A stretch of 64,000 bases of DNA from Anaerolineae bacterium (lineage in GTDB: Bacteria > Chloroflexota > Anaerolineae > Aggregatilineales > UBA2796): positions 1 through 64,000 of the forward strand of contig JAHBVK010000021.1 in assembly GCA_019637555.1 (NCBI GenBank), written 5' to 3'. Each line of letters starts with the position of its first letter. Position 1 is the stretch's first letter. The notes below the pieces were generated by a model that made no database searches, had not been told where the DNA came from, and saw nothing but the letters and a program-made list of their open reading frames with translations. The translations under genes were made by a program, and so were the position numbers. Positions 52,873 to 60,094 of the stretch are shown piece by piece.

Positions 52873-54081
52873 TTACAAGTGCGTGAAAATACCCGTCAAC
52901 CGTTCGATCAGCGCGTCAACGTGTGGCTTTTCAAGGATCAACGGCGGTACGAGGCGGAGCACATTTACGCCCGCGCCGACCAACAGCAGTCCCTTATCCG
53001 CGCCCTGCTTGACGATTGTCTCGACTTCAGTGTCCAGTTCCACACCGATCATCAAGCCCCGCCCGCGAACTTCTTTGATGTGCGGACTATTAAGTTCCTC
53101 CAACTGCTCCGTCAGGTAGCCGCCGACTTCTGTCACGTTGGAGAGGAATTTAGGATCGTTGATGCGATCAAAGACGTGGTTCGCCACTGCGCAGACCAGC
53201 GGACCGCCCGCGAAGGTGGTACCGTGATCGCCGTAAGACATCACCGCCGCTACTTTGTCGGTCATCAGGATCGCGCCGATGGGCAAGCCACCTGCCAGCG
53301 GTTTCGCCAATGTCATGATGTCCGGCTCGACGCCGCCGATGGTGTGCGCCCACAGCGCGCCCGTGCGTCCGAGTCCACACTGCACTTCGTCAAAGACCAG
53401 CAGCGCGCCCACCTGATCGCAGCGTTTGCGCAGCGCCGCCAGAAATTCGGGTGACGCGGGGTGGATGCCACCTTCGCCCTGCACGGGTTCGATGAACACG
53501 GCGCAGGTTTCCCCGGTGATGTACTGATCCAGCGCGGCGATGTCGTTGAACGGCGCCACCGTGACGCCATCGAGCAGCGGGCGGAAGGGCGCTTGATAGT
53601 GCTCCTTCGGCGTCAGCGAAAGTGCTCCCATGGTGCGTCCGTGAAAGGCATGCTCGAAGCAAACCAGTCCCGTTTTCCGCTGATCGGGGTGCGTCACTCT
53701 AGCGTACTTGCGGGCGATCTTGATCGCGCCTTCGTTCGCTTCCGTGCCGGAGTTGGTGAAGAACGCCTTATCCGCGAAGCTGTTAGCAGTGAGCTTGGTC
53801 GCCAGTTCGACCTGCGGCGCGGTGAAATAAAGATTGCTGGTGTGGATCAGCTTGCGTGATTGCGAGGCGATCACTTCCGCCATGCCCGCATCGGCGTGAC
53901 CGAGCGCGTTGACCGCGATGCCCGCCATGAAATCCAGATACTCTTTGCCATCCGCATCCCAAACCTTCACGCCATCGCCATGCGTCAGCACGACGGGGGC
54001 ACGTTTGTAGGTCTGCATGATGTGCTGCTTTTCGCCCGCCATGATCGCGGCGGCGGTCAATTCGGTGGTATCTGCTGTCAT
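52873..54081 (-). CDS. argD: Acetylornithine aminotransferase
   Basis: Class III PLP aminotransferase, 402 residues, making N-acetylornithine from the semialdehyde. The PLP site is visible: SGTEANEGAIKIAR for the phosphate, FDEVQCGLGRTG for the Asp, and the Schiff-base Lys in IMTLAKPLAGGLPIGA. The ATG has AGGAGGAG upstream. It lies 310 bp after argB; that gap holds two near-identical repeat copies and could contain a separate promoter. Confidence 0.95.
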   Translation of the reverse strand: MTADTTELTAAAIMAGEKQHIMQTYKRAPVVLTHGDGVKVWDADGKEYLDFMAGIAVNALGHADAGMAEVIASQSRKLIHTSNLYFTAPQVELATKLTANSFADKAFFTNSGTEANEGAIKIARKYARVTHPDQRKTGLVCFEHAFHGRTMGALSLTPKEHYQAPFRPLLDGVTVAPFNDIAALDQYITGETCAVFIEPVQGEGGIHPASPEFLAALRKRCDQVGALLVFDEVQCGLGRTGALWAHTIGGVEPDIMTLAKPLAGGLPIGAILMTDKVAAVMSYGDHGTTFAGGPLVCAVANHVFDRINDPKFLSNVTEVGGYLTEQLEELNSPHIKEVRGRGLMIGVELDTEVETIVKQGADKGLLLVGAGVNVLRLVPPLILEKPHVDALIERLTGIFTHL

Positions 54082-54100
54082 TGTCTGTTCTCCTCCTCGA

Positions 54101-54167
54101 TTTACCTCACCCCGTCGCTTCGCGCCACCCCTCTCCGTTAACAGAGAGGGGATCGGGTCGGCGGCGG
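54101..54167. repeat. 67-bp repeat, copy 1, between argB and argD
   Basis: TTTACCTCACCCCGTCGCTT through CCCCTCTCCGTTAACAGAGA to GGTCGGCGGCGG. It matches the copy at 54270-54336 at 63 of 67 positions and belongs to the CCTCACCCC family. Confidence 0.85.
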
Positions 54168-54269
54168 TTGTTACCTGTGTTGTCCGCAGTTCAGAACTAG
54201 ATCACTGAATACGGCGATCCTCTGTTTGTGCTTACCGACGTTTTGCGTCGTTCTGCGTCGTCGTTCTGC

Positions 54270-54336
54270 TTTACCTCACCCCGTCGCTTCGCGTCACCCC
54301 TCTCCGTTTACAGAGAGGGGATCAGGTCGGCGACGG
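54270..54336. repeat. 67-bp repeat, copy 2, between argB and argD
   Basis: Direct near-copy of 54101-54167, offset by 169 bp. Sequence after both copies also shares AGTTCAG-ACTA, so the duplication may extend beyond the palindrome. No gene is seen in the 310-bp gap 54082-54391. Confidence 0.85.
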
Positions 54337-54391
54337 ATAATTCTTTAGTGCTCGATAGTTCAGGACTAACGCCCTGAGCTGAAATAGTGGT

Positions 54392-55135
54392 TTATGCTAG
54401 AACTAGCGTGCCGCTGTTCTGCGCTAACCCTTCTAGATTCGTGATCTGCGCTTTGCCGACGCCTGCGGAAAGCGCATCGAGCGCGGCATTCAGTTTGACC
54501 GCCATGCCACCCGTGATCACGCCGTCGCTGATCAGGCGCTGTACGTCGCTGCGGCTGATCTCGGTGATCACACTGCCATCCTTCAAGACGCCGGGGACAT
54601 CGGTCAGGAAGGTGACTTGATCCGCGTTGAGTGCCGCTGCCACCGCACCCGCCGCCCGATCCGCGTTGGCGTTGAAGAAGCCGCCATCTTCGCCTAAGAG
54701 CACGGGCGCGATCACGGGGACGACTTTAGCGCCAAGCGCTTCTTTCAAGACAGTGGTGTTCACTGCCGCGACTTCGCCCACGCGCTCCAGATCGGCACCG
54801 GGATGCTGAAACTTCTTGCCGCGCAACAGCCAGCGATCCGCGCCGTTGAAGCCCTGCGCCTGCACTCCCGCTTTGATCAGCGCTGCCACCAGCGAGATAT
54901 TCGCCTGCCCGACCAGCACCATCGCCACCACTTCCATTGTGGCGGCGTCGGTGACGCGCAAGCCATCGACATAGCGCGGTTCGATGCCTAACTTCTCTTG
55001 CAGCGACTTGATGCCTTTGCCGCCGCCATGCACGATCACGGGTAGATCCGGCATCCGCGCCACGATCTGCGCCATGCCCGCGATGAACGCCGGATCGTCT
55101 AACTGATTGCCGCCAATTTTCAAAACAGAGGTCAT
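54392..55135 (-). CDS. argB: Acetylglutamate kinase
   Basis: Phosphorylates N-acetylglutamate; 247 residues, amino-acid kinase family. The N-terminal strand SVLKIGGNQL and the glycine-rich loop VIVHGGGKGIKSLQEKLG are present, with later LRVTDAATMEVV and the ATP region VTFLTDVPGVLKDGS. ATG at 55135 is fixed by the first strand and by the 4-nt overlap (ATGA) with the upstream GNAT gene. The N-terminus is shorter than in arginine-inhibited enzymes, which carry an extra helix, so allosteric inhibition by arginine may be absent. Confidence 0.95.
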   Translation of the reverse strand: MTSVLKIGGNQLDDPAFIAGMAQIVARMPDLPVIVHGGGKGIKSLQEKLGIEPRYVDGLRVTDAATMEVVAMVLVGQANISLVAALIKAGVQAQGFNGADRWLLRGKKFQHPGADLERVGEVAAVNTTVLKEALGAKVVPVIAPVLLGEDGGFFNANADRAAGAVAAALNADQVTFLTDVPGVLKDGSVITEISRSDVQRLISDGVITGGMAVKLNAALDALSAGVGKAQITNLEGLAQNSGTLVLA

Positions 55136-55914
55136 TGTGTGAAATCTTTCGTTCGATACCAGTAATCGTAAGTTGGCACGAAGCCGAGTCCGCTGTACAG
55201 ACGCACCGCGCGAGAGTTGTCTCCTAGCACCTGCAAGTAAGCTCTGGTTGCGCCGTGCTCTTTGGCGAAGTGGAGCAGATTCAACATCAGTTGGCGACCC
55301 CAACCGCGTCCGCGCTGCTGTGCATCCACCACGATGTCGTAGAAGCCGACATATTCACGCTCGACCACCGCCAACCCAAGTGCCACCGGAACGCCATCGT
55401 TGAGCACGAAGGCGAAGGCTTTGGGCAGCCGGATTTGCGCCAGCAGATCGCGCATGGTAGCGAGATGCTGCGGCGCGATCTCGTTCATGGTCATGTAGGC
55501 GTCGATCCAGGCGGGCGTGGCTTCGGCAAGAAGCTGCACATCCTGATGATCTGGCGCGGGGATGGTCGAGAGATCGGCATGCGTCATGACCATGCTCGGA
55601 CCGGAGACCGCATAGCCGCGATCTTCCAAGATGGAGTCGAGATCAGCGGGCTGGCAAGCAGAGGTCAGCTTGAACAGAGTCGGCTGCTGGCGGGCGCTGT
55701 AAGCCGCTTCGCAGTATGTCAGCTTATCCTCAATATCCAGCGAGGAGGCGTACAGGGCGCTGATGGAATTGGCGCGGCGCGTATAGTTGCGGGCGAAACG
55801 CAGCAGCCAGCCATCATAGACCAGTGTATTCAGGGCGGGCCACGAGTTAGCGGTCAGTTCTTCGACGCCCCGTATTCGATCAGTGGCGAGGGCGTTGGCG
55901 GTGTACATCTTCAT
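55132..55914 (-). CDS. GNAT-family N-acetyltransferase embedded in the arg cluster
   Basis: A 260-residue protein. The C-terminal half (about 120-255) is a GNAT domain: the acetyl-CoA loop is QQRGRGWGRQLMLNLL and the terminal strands are RAYLQVLGDNSRAVRLYSGLGF. The N-terminal 110 residues, from ANSWPALNTLVYDGWLLRF through NYTRRANSIS, form a distinct domain seen in some two-domain GNATs. It overlaps argB by 4 nt and lies 29 nt after argC. A role as N-acetylglutamate synthase is an attractive inference, but argJ in the same cluster could already supply that activity. Confidence 0.85.
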   Translation of the reverse strand: MKMYTANALATDRIRGVEELTANSWPALNTLVYDGWLLRFARNYTRRANSISALYASSLDIEDKLTYCEAAYSARQQPTLFKLTSACQPADLDSILEDRGYAVSGPSMVMTHADLSTIPAPDHQDVQLLAEATPAWIDAYMTMNEIAPQHLATMRDLLAQIRLPKAFAFVLNDGVPVALGLAVVEREYVGFYDIVVDAQQRGRGWGRQLMLNLLHFAKEHGATRAYLQVLGDNSRAVRLYSGLGFVPTYDYWYRTKDFTQ

Positions 55915-55943
55915 CTGGCGCGTTTACCCCTTATCTATAGTCT

Positions 55944-56993
55944 TTAGAGCAATCCCGTCGTTTCTGGCAGTCCCATCATGGCGTTGAAGTTCTGCAGCGC
56001 CTGACTCGCTGCACCTTTGCGCAGGTTATCCAGCGCCGAGGTGATGATCACGGTGTTGCCGACCATCTCTGTGACCGCGACGATAGCATTATTCTTGTGC
56101 ACCGCTTGCTTCATCTGTGCCGCTTTGCCCTGTGGCAGTAGCGTGACCAGCGGTTCATCGGCGTAGGCAGCCTCGAACGCCTGCTGGATGCGCTGCTTAT
56201 CCCAACCGGGCTTGACGTGAGCGTAGACCGTCGCCAGCAACCCGACATCAACGGGGACGATATGCGGCACGAAGATCAATTGCCCGACATCGGTTTGCAG
56301 CTTGTGCAGTTCTTGCTCGATCTCCGGTACGTGGCGGTGCTGCCGTCCGGCGTTGTAGGGGCGGACATCGCCGTAAACTTCCGCGAACATCGATTCCAAT
56401 TTGAGCGCCTTGCCCGCACCGGAGATGCCCGTCTTGGTATCCGCGATGATCGGATCAGCGGTCAGTGCGCCATTCTTCGCCAGCGGATAGAGTGCCAGCA
56501 GCACCGTCGTCACATGACAGCCGGGGTTGGCGATGTACTGCGCGTTGTAAAGTTTGTGGCGGTTGAATTCAGGTAAACCAAAGGGAGCGGGGAGGAGATG
56601 AGGGGCTGGATGATCATGCTTGTAGACTTGCTTGTAGAGTTCGGGCGTATCCAGCCGCAAGTCAGCCGAGAGGTCGATGACGTGGACGCCTTGCTCCACC
56701 GCTTGCGCGGCGACTTGTCCGGCGACCCCGTGCGGCAGCGCCAGAAAGACGACATCGGCGCTGGCGAGTGGCGCCTCTGCCACTGGCACCAGTTCCAAGC
56801 CGTCGATGCTCTCTTTGGAACTCTCCGAGGTGGCGAACACGATCCGCGTGTTGGGGTGCTTCTTGAGCAGGCTCATCAGCACCTGACCGCTGTAGCCAGT
56901 CGCGCCATAGACACCGACGTTATAGACCTTGTTGGCGTCGGGCAAGGGCGCGATGGCGGTATCTGTTCGTAGTTCTGCAAGTTGATCGGTCAC
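55944..56993 (-). CDS. argC: N-acetyl-gamma-glutamyl-phosphate reductase
   Basis: NADPH-dependent reductase, 349 residues. The cofactor loop is VGVYGATGYSGQVLM and the catalytic cysteine lies in YIANPGCHVTTVLLALYP. HRHVPEIEQEL and FVPHIVPVDVGLLATVY are also typical. The GTG start at 56993 has GAGGAG about 10 nt upstream. It is the first structural gene of the cluster and follows the Arg-rich leader frame and terminator, so its expression is probably controlled by attenuation. Confidence 0.96.
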   Translation of the reverse strand: MTDQLAELRTDTAIAPLPDANKVYNVGVYGATGYSGQVLMSLLKKHPNTRIVFATSESSKESIDGLELVPVAEAPLASADVVFLALPHGVAGQVAAQAVEQGVHVIDLSADLRLDTPELYKQVYKHDHPAPHLLPAPFGLPEFNRHKLYNAQYIANPGCHVTTVLLALYPLAKNGALTADPIIADTKTGISGAGKALKLESMFAEVYGDVRPYNAGRQHRHVPEIEQELHKLQTDVGQLIFVPHIVPVDVGLLATVYAHVKPGWDKQRIQQAFEAAYADEPLVTLLPQGKAAQMKQAVHKNNAIVAVTEMVGNTVIITSALDNLRKGAASQALQNFNAMMGLPETTGLL

Positions 56994-57046
56994 TTATCTT
57001 TTCTCCTCACTCAGCAATCGGACGTTGAGCTTTAGGCAAATAAAAA

Positions 57047-57074
57047 CCCCCCAGCCTATACAGGTCTGAGGGGC
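57047..57074 (-). terminator. Attenuator-type terminator before argC
   Basis: On the minus strand GCCCCTCAGACCT and AGGCTGGGGGG pair around a GTAT loop, with two single-base bulges, and are followed at once by TTTTTATTT. It lies 30 nt after the leader stop and about 54 nt before the argC start. Confidence 0.82.
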
Positions 57075-57163
57075 TTTACTGTTGATTCGGGTTCGTTAAT
57101 TCCCTACAGCATGAAGCGCCCGCCCAGACTATGGCTGGTGGTACGGGGACGGCGCTCACGACG
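57047..57163 (-). promoter_or_regulatory. Arginine attenuator: sequestering, antiterminator and terminator segments
   Basis: Segment 1 is the Arg codon block (57163-57143), containing AGCGCC. Segment 2 is GTCTGGGCGGGCGC (57129-57116). Segment 3 is GCCCCTCAGAC (57074-57064). Segment 4 is the G-run 57058-57047. Segment 2 can pair with segment 1 through GGCGCT/AGCGCC, or with segment 3 through GUCUG/CAGAC plus about six more pairs with one bulge. Segment 3 can instead pair with 4 to form the terminator. A ribosome stalled on Arg codons would free segment 2 to block termination. Pairings were worked out by eye. Confidence 0.7.
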
Positions 57164-57190
57164 CGGAGAGAAAGGGATATTAGCGAACAT
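57104..57190 (-). CDS. Arginine-rich leader peptide of the arg cluster
   Basis: A 28-codon frame from ATG at 57190 to TAG at 57104. Codons 10, 11, 13, 14 and 16 are all arginine (CGT CGT GAG CGC CGT CCC CGT), and codon 25 is a sixth. No Shine-Dalgarno sequence is present. A -10-like TACACT ends 7 nt before the ATG, so translation may start on a leaderless transcript. The frame is followed by a U-tailed terminator and argC. Its expected role is to sense charged tRNA-Arg by ribosome stalling, not to make a functional product. Confidence 0.72.
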   Translation of the reverse strand: MFANIPFSPRRERRPRTTSHSLGGRFML

Positions 57191-57197
57191 GCAGATC

Positions 57198-57225
57198 AGT
57201 GTACTGCGATCTCTGTAGATTGCAA
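57198..57225 (-). promoter_or_regulatory. Promoter for the arg leader transcript
   Basis: On the minus strand TTGCAA (57225-57220) and TACACT (57203-57198) are 16 bp apart. Transcription would start close to the leader ATG at 57190. Confidence 0.55.
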
Positions 57226-57409
57226 GGGGTTTATGAAAGAAATTTAAGACGAATTTTTGAAAAAGACCACAATTTAGTTGTAACCGGATGGCAGGGGCTG
57301 ATCACTATAATGGTGAAGCTTGCTTGCTGACGCCCCGATGCTGCGCCTCGTGGAAGAGAGCGATGCATCGACAGGGTAGAGGTTGGTTCAGTTTGGCAGG
57401 GAGATGTTT

Positions 57410-58651
57410 ATGACTGCTCTAGATCAGTTGTACGTGCGCTGCATCGGCGTTTATGAATTCGAGGCGGGACGTCGGCTGCTGCTCACACGCAAGGGATCGG
57501 GAGAGACGGCGATCTACTTCTACGCTGAAGGTACGAAACTGACCCACTTGCTGCCGATCTCCGAAACGGCGCTAACGACGGCACACGGCGAGACGATCAG
57601 ATTGGAAGAAGCAGCGTCGGCGATCTTGCTGGAGCGTGACGGTCACCAGCAGATAGGGCGTAGAGCGCATGAGTATGACGAGGAACAAGTCCTGATCGTG
57701 ACGGAGGAAGGGCATACCTTAGCAGGCTGTTTGCTCAAGCCGCTGACGCCAGCGCCTCATCCGGCGGTGTTGTTCTGCCATCTCGCTAACGTCCACGAGC
57801 GCGATTATTATCGGCTGTACGCGCAGCATCTGGTCAAGCGGGGAATCGCGGTGCTGCTTTACGATAAGCGTGGTCGGGGTAGTTCCGGCGGCGAGGCGCT
57901 CGGTTCGCAGATTTATGAGTTGAGCGAGGATGCCGATGCCGTATTCCGTTTTCTGCGGCAGCATCCCGCCGTTGATCCGCAGCGGATCGGCTTGTGGGGG
58001 ATGAGCAACGGCGGCTGGGTCGATTTGCTAGTGGCAAGCAAGTATCCCGACGTGATGTGGATCATCAATCTGTCAGCAGCGGGCGTAGCACCGACACGAC
58101 AAGAGTTGGTGCGCCGCTTGAACGTCTCGCGGCAGGCGGGCGCAACGCCGGATCAGCTTCAGTTTTTGGCATCGTTCTGGCAGCTAGTATTTAGTTTTCT
58201 GACGGGTGCGGTGTGGTCGGAGGAGGTGGAGGCGGCATTGACGCGCCTTCAGCAAGAACCGCAGTGGCGCGCTCTGCTGCAAGATACGGGCGGCGATTGG
58301 CTGCTGGATACCGGCATTGACGAGATCAAGCGGGAGTATCGCGGGGCGTGGCGTGATGGTGGCTTCGATCCGATCCCGCTATACGCACAGTTACACTGCC
58401 CGATCCTGTGCCTGTGGGGCGAAAACGATGATGTGCTGCCGCTGGAAGAAAGCGTAGGCAATATCCGGCGGGCACTGCGTTCCAGCGACCACAGTGATTG
58501 GTCGATCCGCACCTTCCCGACGGCTGATCACCTTTTCTATCTGGCTGGTGGCAGCATGGACTCGTGGAGCGATGGTCAAGCGGCGGCTGACATCCACTTG
58601 CCGGAAGAAGTATTTACGATCATGGCGGATTGGGCGAAGGCGCGCGTCTAG
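57410..58651 (+). CDS. Alpha/beta hydrolase with N-terminal accessory domain
   Basis: A 413-residue protein. The first 115 residues form a beta-rich accessory region. The hydrolase domain follows with PAVLFCHLANVHERDYY, then YDKRGRGSSGG, the nucleophile elbow GLWGMSNGGWVDLL (Ser), an acid in LWGENDDVLPLEES and His in TADHLFYLAGG. This is the arrangement of S9-like or dienelactone-hydrolase-like esterases. Substrate unknown. ATG at 57410 has AGGGAG 6 nt upstream. It is divergent from the arg leader, with about 220 bp between. Confidence 0.85.
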   Translation: MTALDQLYVRCIGVYEFEAGRRLLLTRKGSGETAIYFYAEGTKLTHLLPISETALTTAHGETIRLEEAASAILLERDGHQQIGRRAHEYDEEQVLIVTEEGHTLAGCLLKPLTPAPHPAVLFCHLANVHERDYYRLYAQHLVKRGIAVLLYDKRGRGSSGGEALGSQIYELSEDADAVFRFLRQHPAVDPQRIGLWGMSNGGWVDLLVASKYPDVMWIINLSAAGVAPTRQELVRRLNVSRQAGATPDQLQFLASFWQLVFSFLTGAVWSEEVEAALTRLQQEPQWRALLQDTGGDWLLDTGIDEIKREYRGAWRDGGFDPIPLYAQLHCPILCLWGENDDVLPLEESVGNIRRALRSSDHSDWSIRTFPTADHLFYLAGGSMDSWSDGQAAADIHLPEEVFTIMADWAKARV

Positions 58652-58716
58652 CTCGTTGACCTCTGATGTTGCCAGCGCGCCTCCTCCATTTTCGCTCCAT
58701 TTCCGTCGGTCAGCAT

Positions 58717-59100
58717 TCAGACTCGCTCCCAGACTCCCTCGCCGCGTAACAGCCTTGCCACCTGATCGGGGAAGCGTGTATTGTCCAGCGGCTTGGGCAG
58801 GAAGCCATCGAAACCGCGCTGCTGTACGCTGTTCATCTCGCTGATGTGTACGGTATAAGCGACGATAGGAATATCGCCCAAATGCGACCGGATCAGTTCT
58901 TTGGCGGCAAAACCATCCAGCCCCGGCATTTCTAGATCGAGGAAGACAATATCCACCTGATCGAGAGTCGGTAAGACGCTTTCCAGCGTCACGGATTTGC
59001 TGATTTCGGTGCTGCTGATGCCCTGTTTGGCGAGCATTTGCACCAGAATCCGCACATTGGTCGAATTATCGTCAATCACCAACGCGTGTTTTGCACTCAT
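58717..59100 (-). CDS. Single-domain response regulator
   Basis: A CheY-like receiver of 127 residues with no output domain. Acidic pocket ALVIDDNSTN, phospho-acceptor Asp in DIVFLDLEMPGLDGF, Thr in PIVAYTVH and Lys in FDGFLPKPLD. It is the last of three receivers following the histidine kinase on the same strand. With no effector domain it probably acts through protein contacts or as a phosphate sink. Confidence 0.88.
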   Translation of the reverse strand: MSAKHALVIDDNSTNVRILVQMLAKQGISSTEISKSVTLESVLPTLDQVDIVFLDLEMPGLDGFAAKELIRSHLGDIPIVAYTVHISEMNSVQQRGFDGFLPKPLDNTRFPDQVARLLRGEGVWERV

Positions 59101-59158
59101 GGTCAGTTATTACGTCCTCCCTCTCCGTTTACCCGTTCCTACTGCCGACAGGTAAATC

Positions 59159-59581
59159 TCAATAGCTGTTGACCTGCTGTCCGACATCCCAGATTGTCCC
59201 GCCATCCATCACCCTGACTAACTGTTGGGCGAAGGTGTTCATGTTGATTGGTTTGGGGATAAACCCGGAAAAACCCATCAGTTTGGCTCTGGGGATTGCC
59301 GTCGCCGCGTCCATCGCGGAAACCGCCAGAATCGGCGTCTTGCGGTGGGCAGGCAGGGCGCGAATTTCAGCAAAGACCTCGAAGCCAGAGATGCTATCTG
59401 CCAGCATCAAATCCAGAATGATCAGATCGATGCGCGGGAGCTGCTTGAGGTGATAGATGGTGTGGTAGCCAGATCGCTCAAATTCGACGGTCGCCCCGTG
59501 ACGCACCAGCGCCATCTGAAAGACGACACGATTGGGTGGATTATCTTCCACAATAAAGATTTGTTTATCCTTTAAGAGCAT
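59159..59581 (-). CDS. Single-domain response regulator
   Basis: A receiver of 140 residues from ATG at 59581, which has GGAG 8 nt upstream. Key residues: IFIVEDNPPN, the Asp in DLIILDLMLADSISGFE, Ser in ILAVSAMD and Lys in SGFIPKPIN. The loop after the phospho-Asp is one residue longer than in the flanking receivers and lacks the usual MP, so its partner surface may differ. It is the middle of the three receivers. Confidence 0.87.
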   Translation of the reverse strand: MLLKDKQIFIVEDNPPNRVVFQMALVRHGATVEFERSGYHTIYHLKQLPRIDLIILDLMLADSISGFEVFAEIRALPAHRKTPILAVSAMDAATAIPRAKLMGFSGFIPKPINMNTFAQQLVRVMDGGTIWDVGQQVNSY

Positions 59582-59661
59582 GACATTTTCTCCTTCTCGA
59601 AGAAGTGGCAGCATTCAAGCTGCGTCGCTCCGGCTCTACAGCCGAGGAACTAGAAATGGCA

Positions 59662-60078
59662 TTACACATTGACGATTCGCCAAATGATTTCCCCTCCTAA
59701 GATGCGCCTGAAGGTCTCGGAAAAGCTGCCGATGTCAATCGGCTTTGCCAGACAACCATTGAAGCCCGCTTTTTGCAGCATCTGTACTTCTTCGTTCATG
59801 ACGCTGGCAGTCAGGGCGACGATAGGCACGCCCTTCGTCCACTCCAAACGGCGCAGCATGGTTAGCATCTCGAAACCGTTGTACGGCTTCATGTGGATGT
59901 CTAGAAAGATAATCGATGGTTTAGGATCAAGTGCCTGAACACGCGCCAGAAAATCGACGCTGTCCTCGAAAATAGTGACGTGCTGCAGGCGCAGACGTTT
60001 TTGCAGCAGCAGTTCCATGATCTTGCGACTCTGCGCGTTATCTTCCACGTAGAGGACGACGGGATCAGTGTTCATCAT
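59662..60078 (-). CDS. Single-domain response regulator
   Basis: A receiver of about 138 residues. Key residues: VLYVEDNAQS, Asp in SIIFLDIHMKPYNGFE, Thr in IVALTASV and Lys in NGCLAKPID. ATG at 60078 is preferred, with GGAAGG 7 nt upstream; a TTG at 60093 and ATG at 60075 are alternatives. It follows the histidine kinase by about 16 nt and is the first of the three receivers, so it is the likeliest direct partner. Confidence 0.87.
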   Translation of the reverse strand: MMNTDPVVLYVEDNAQSRKIMELLLQKRLRLQHVTIFEDSVDFLARVQALDPKPSIIFLDIHMKPYNGFEMLTMLRRLEWTKGVPIVALTASVMNEEVQMLQKAGFNGCLAKPIDIGSFSETFRRILGGEIIWRIVNV

Positions 60079-60094
60079 TCCTTGACCTTCCAAG

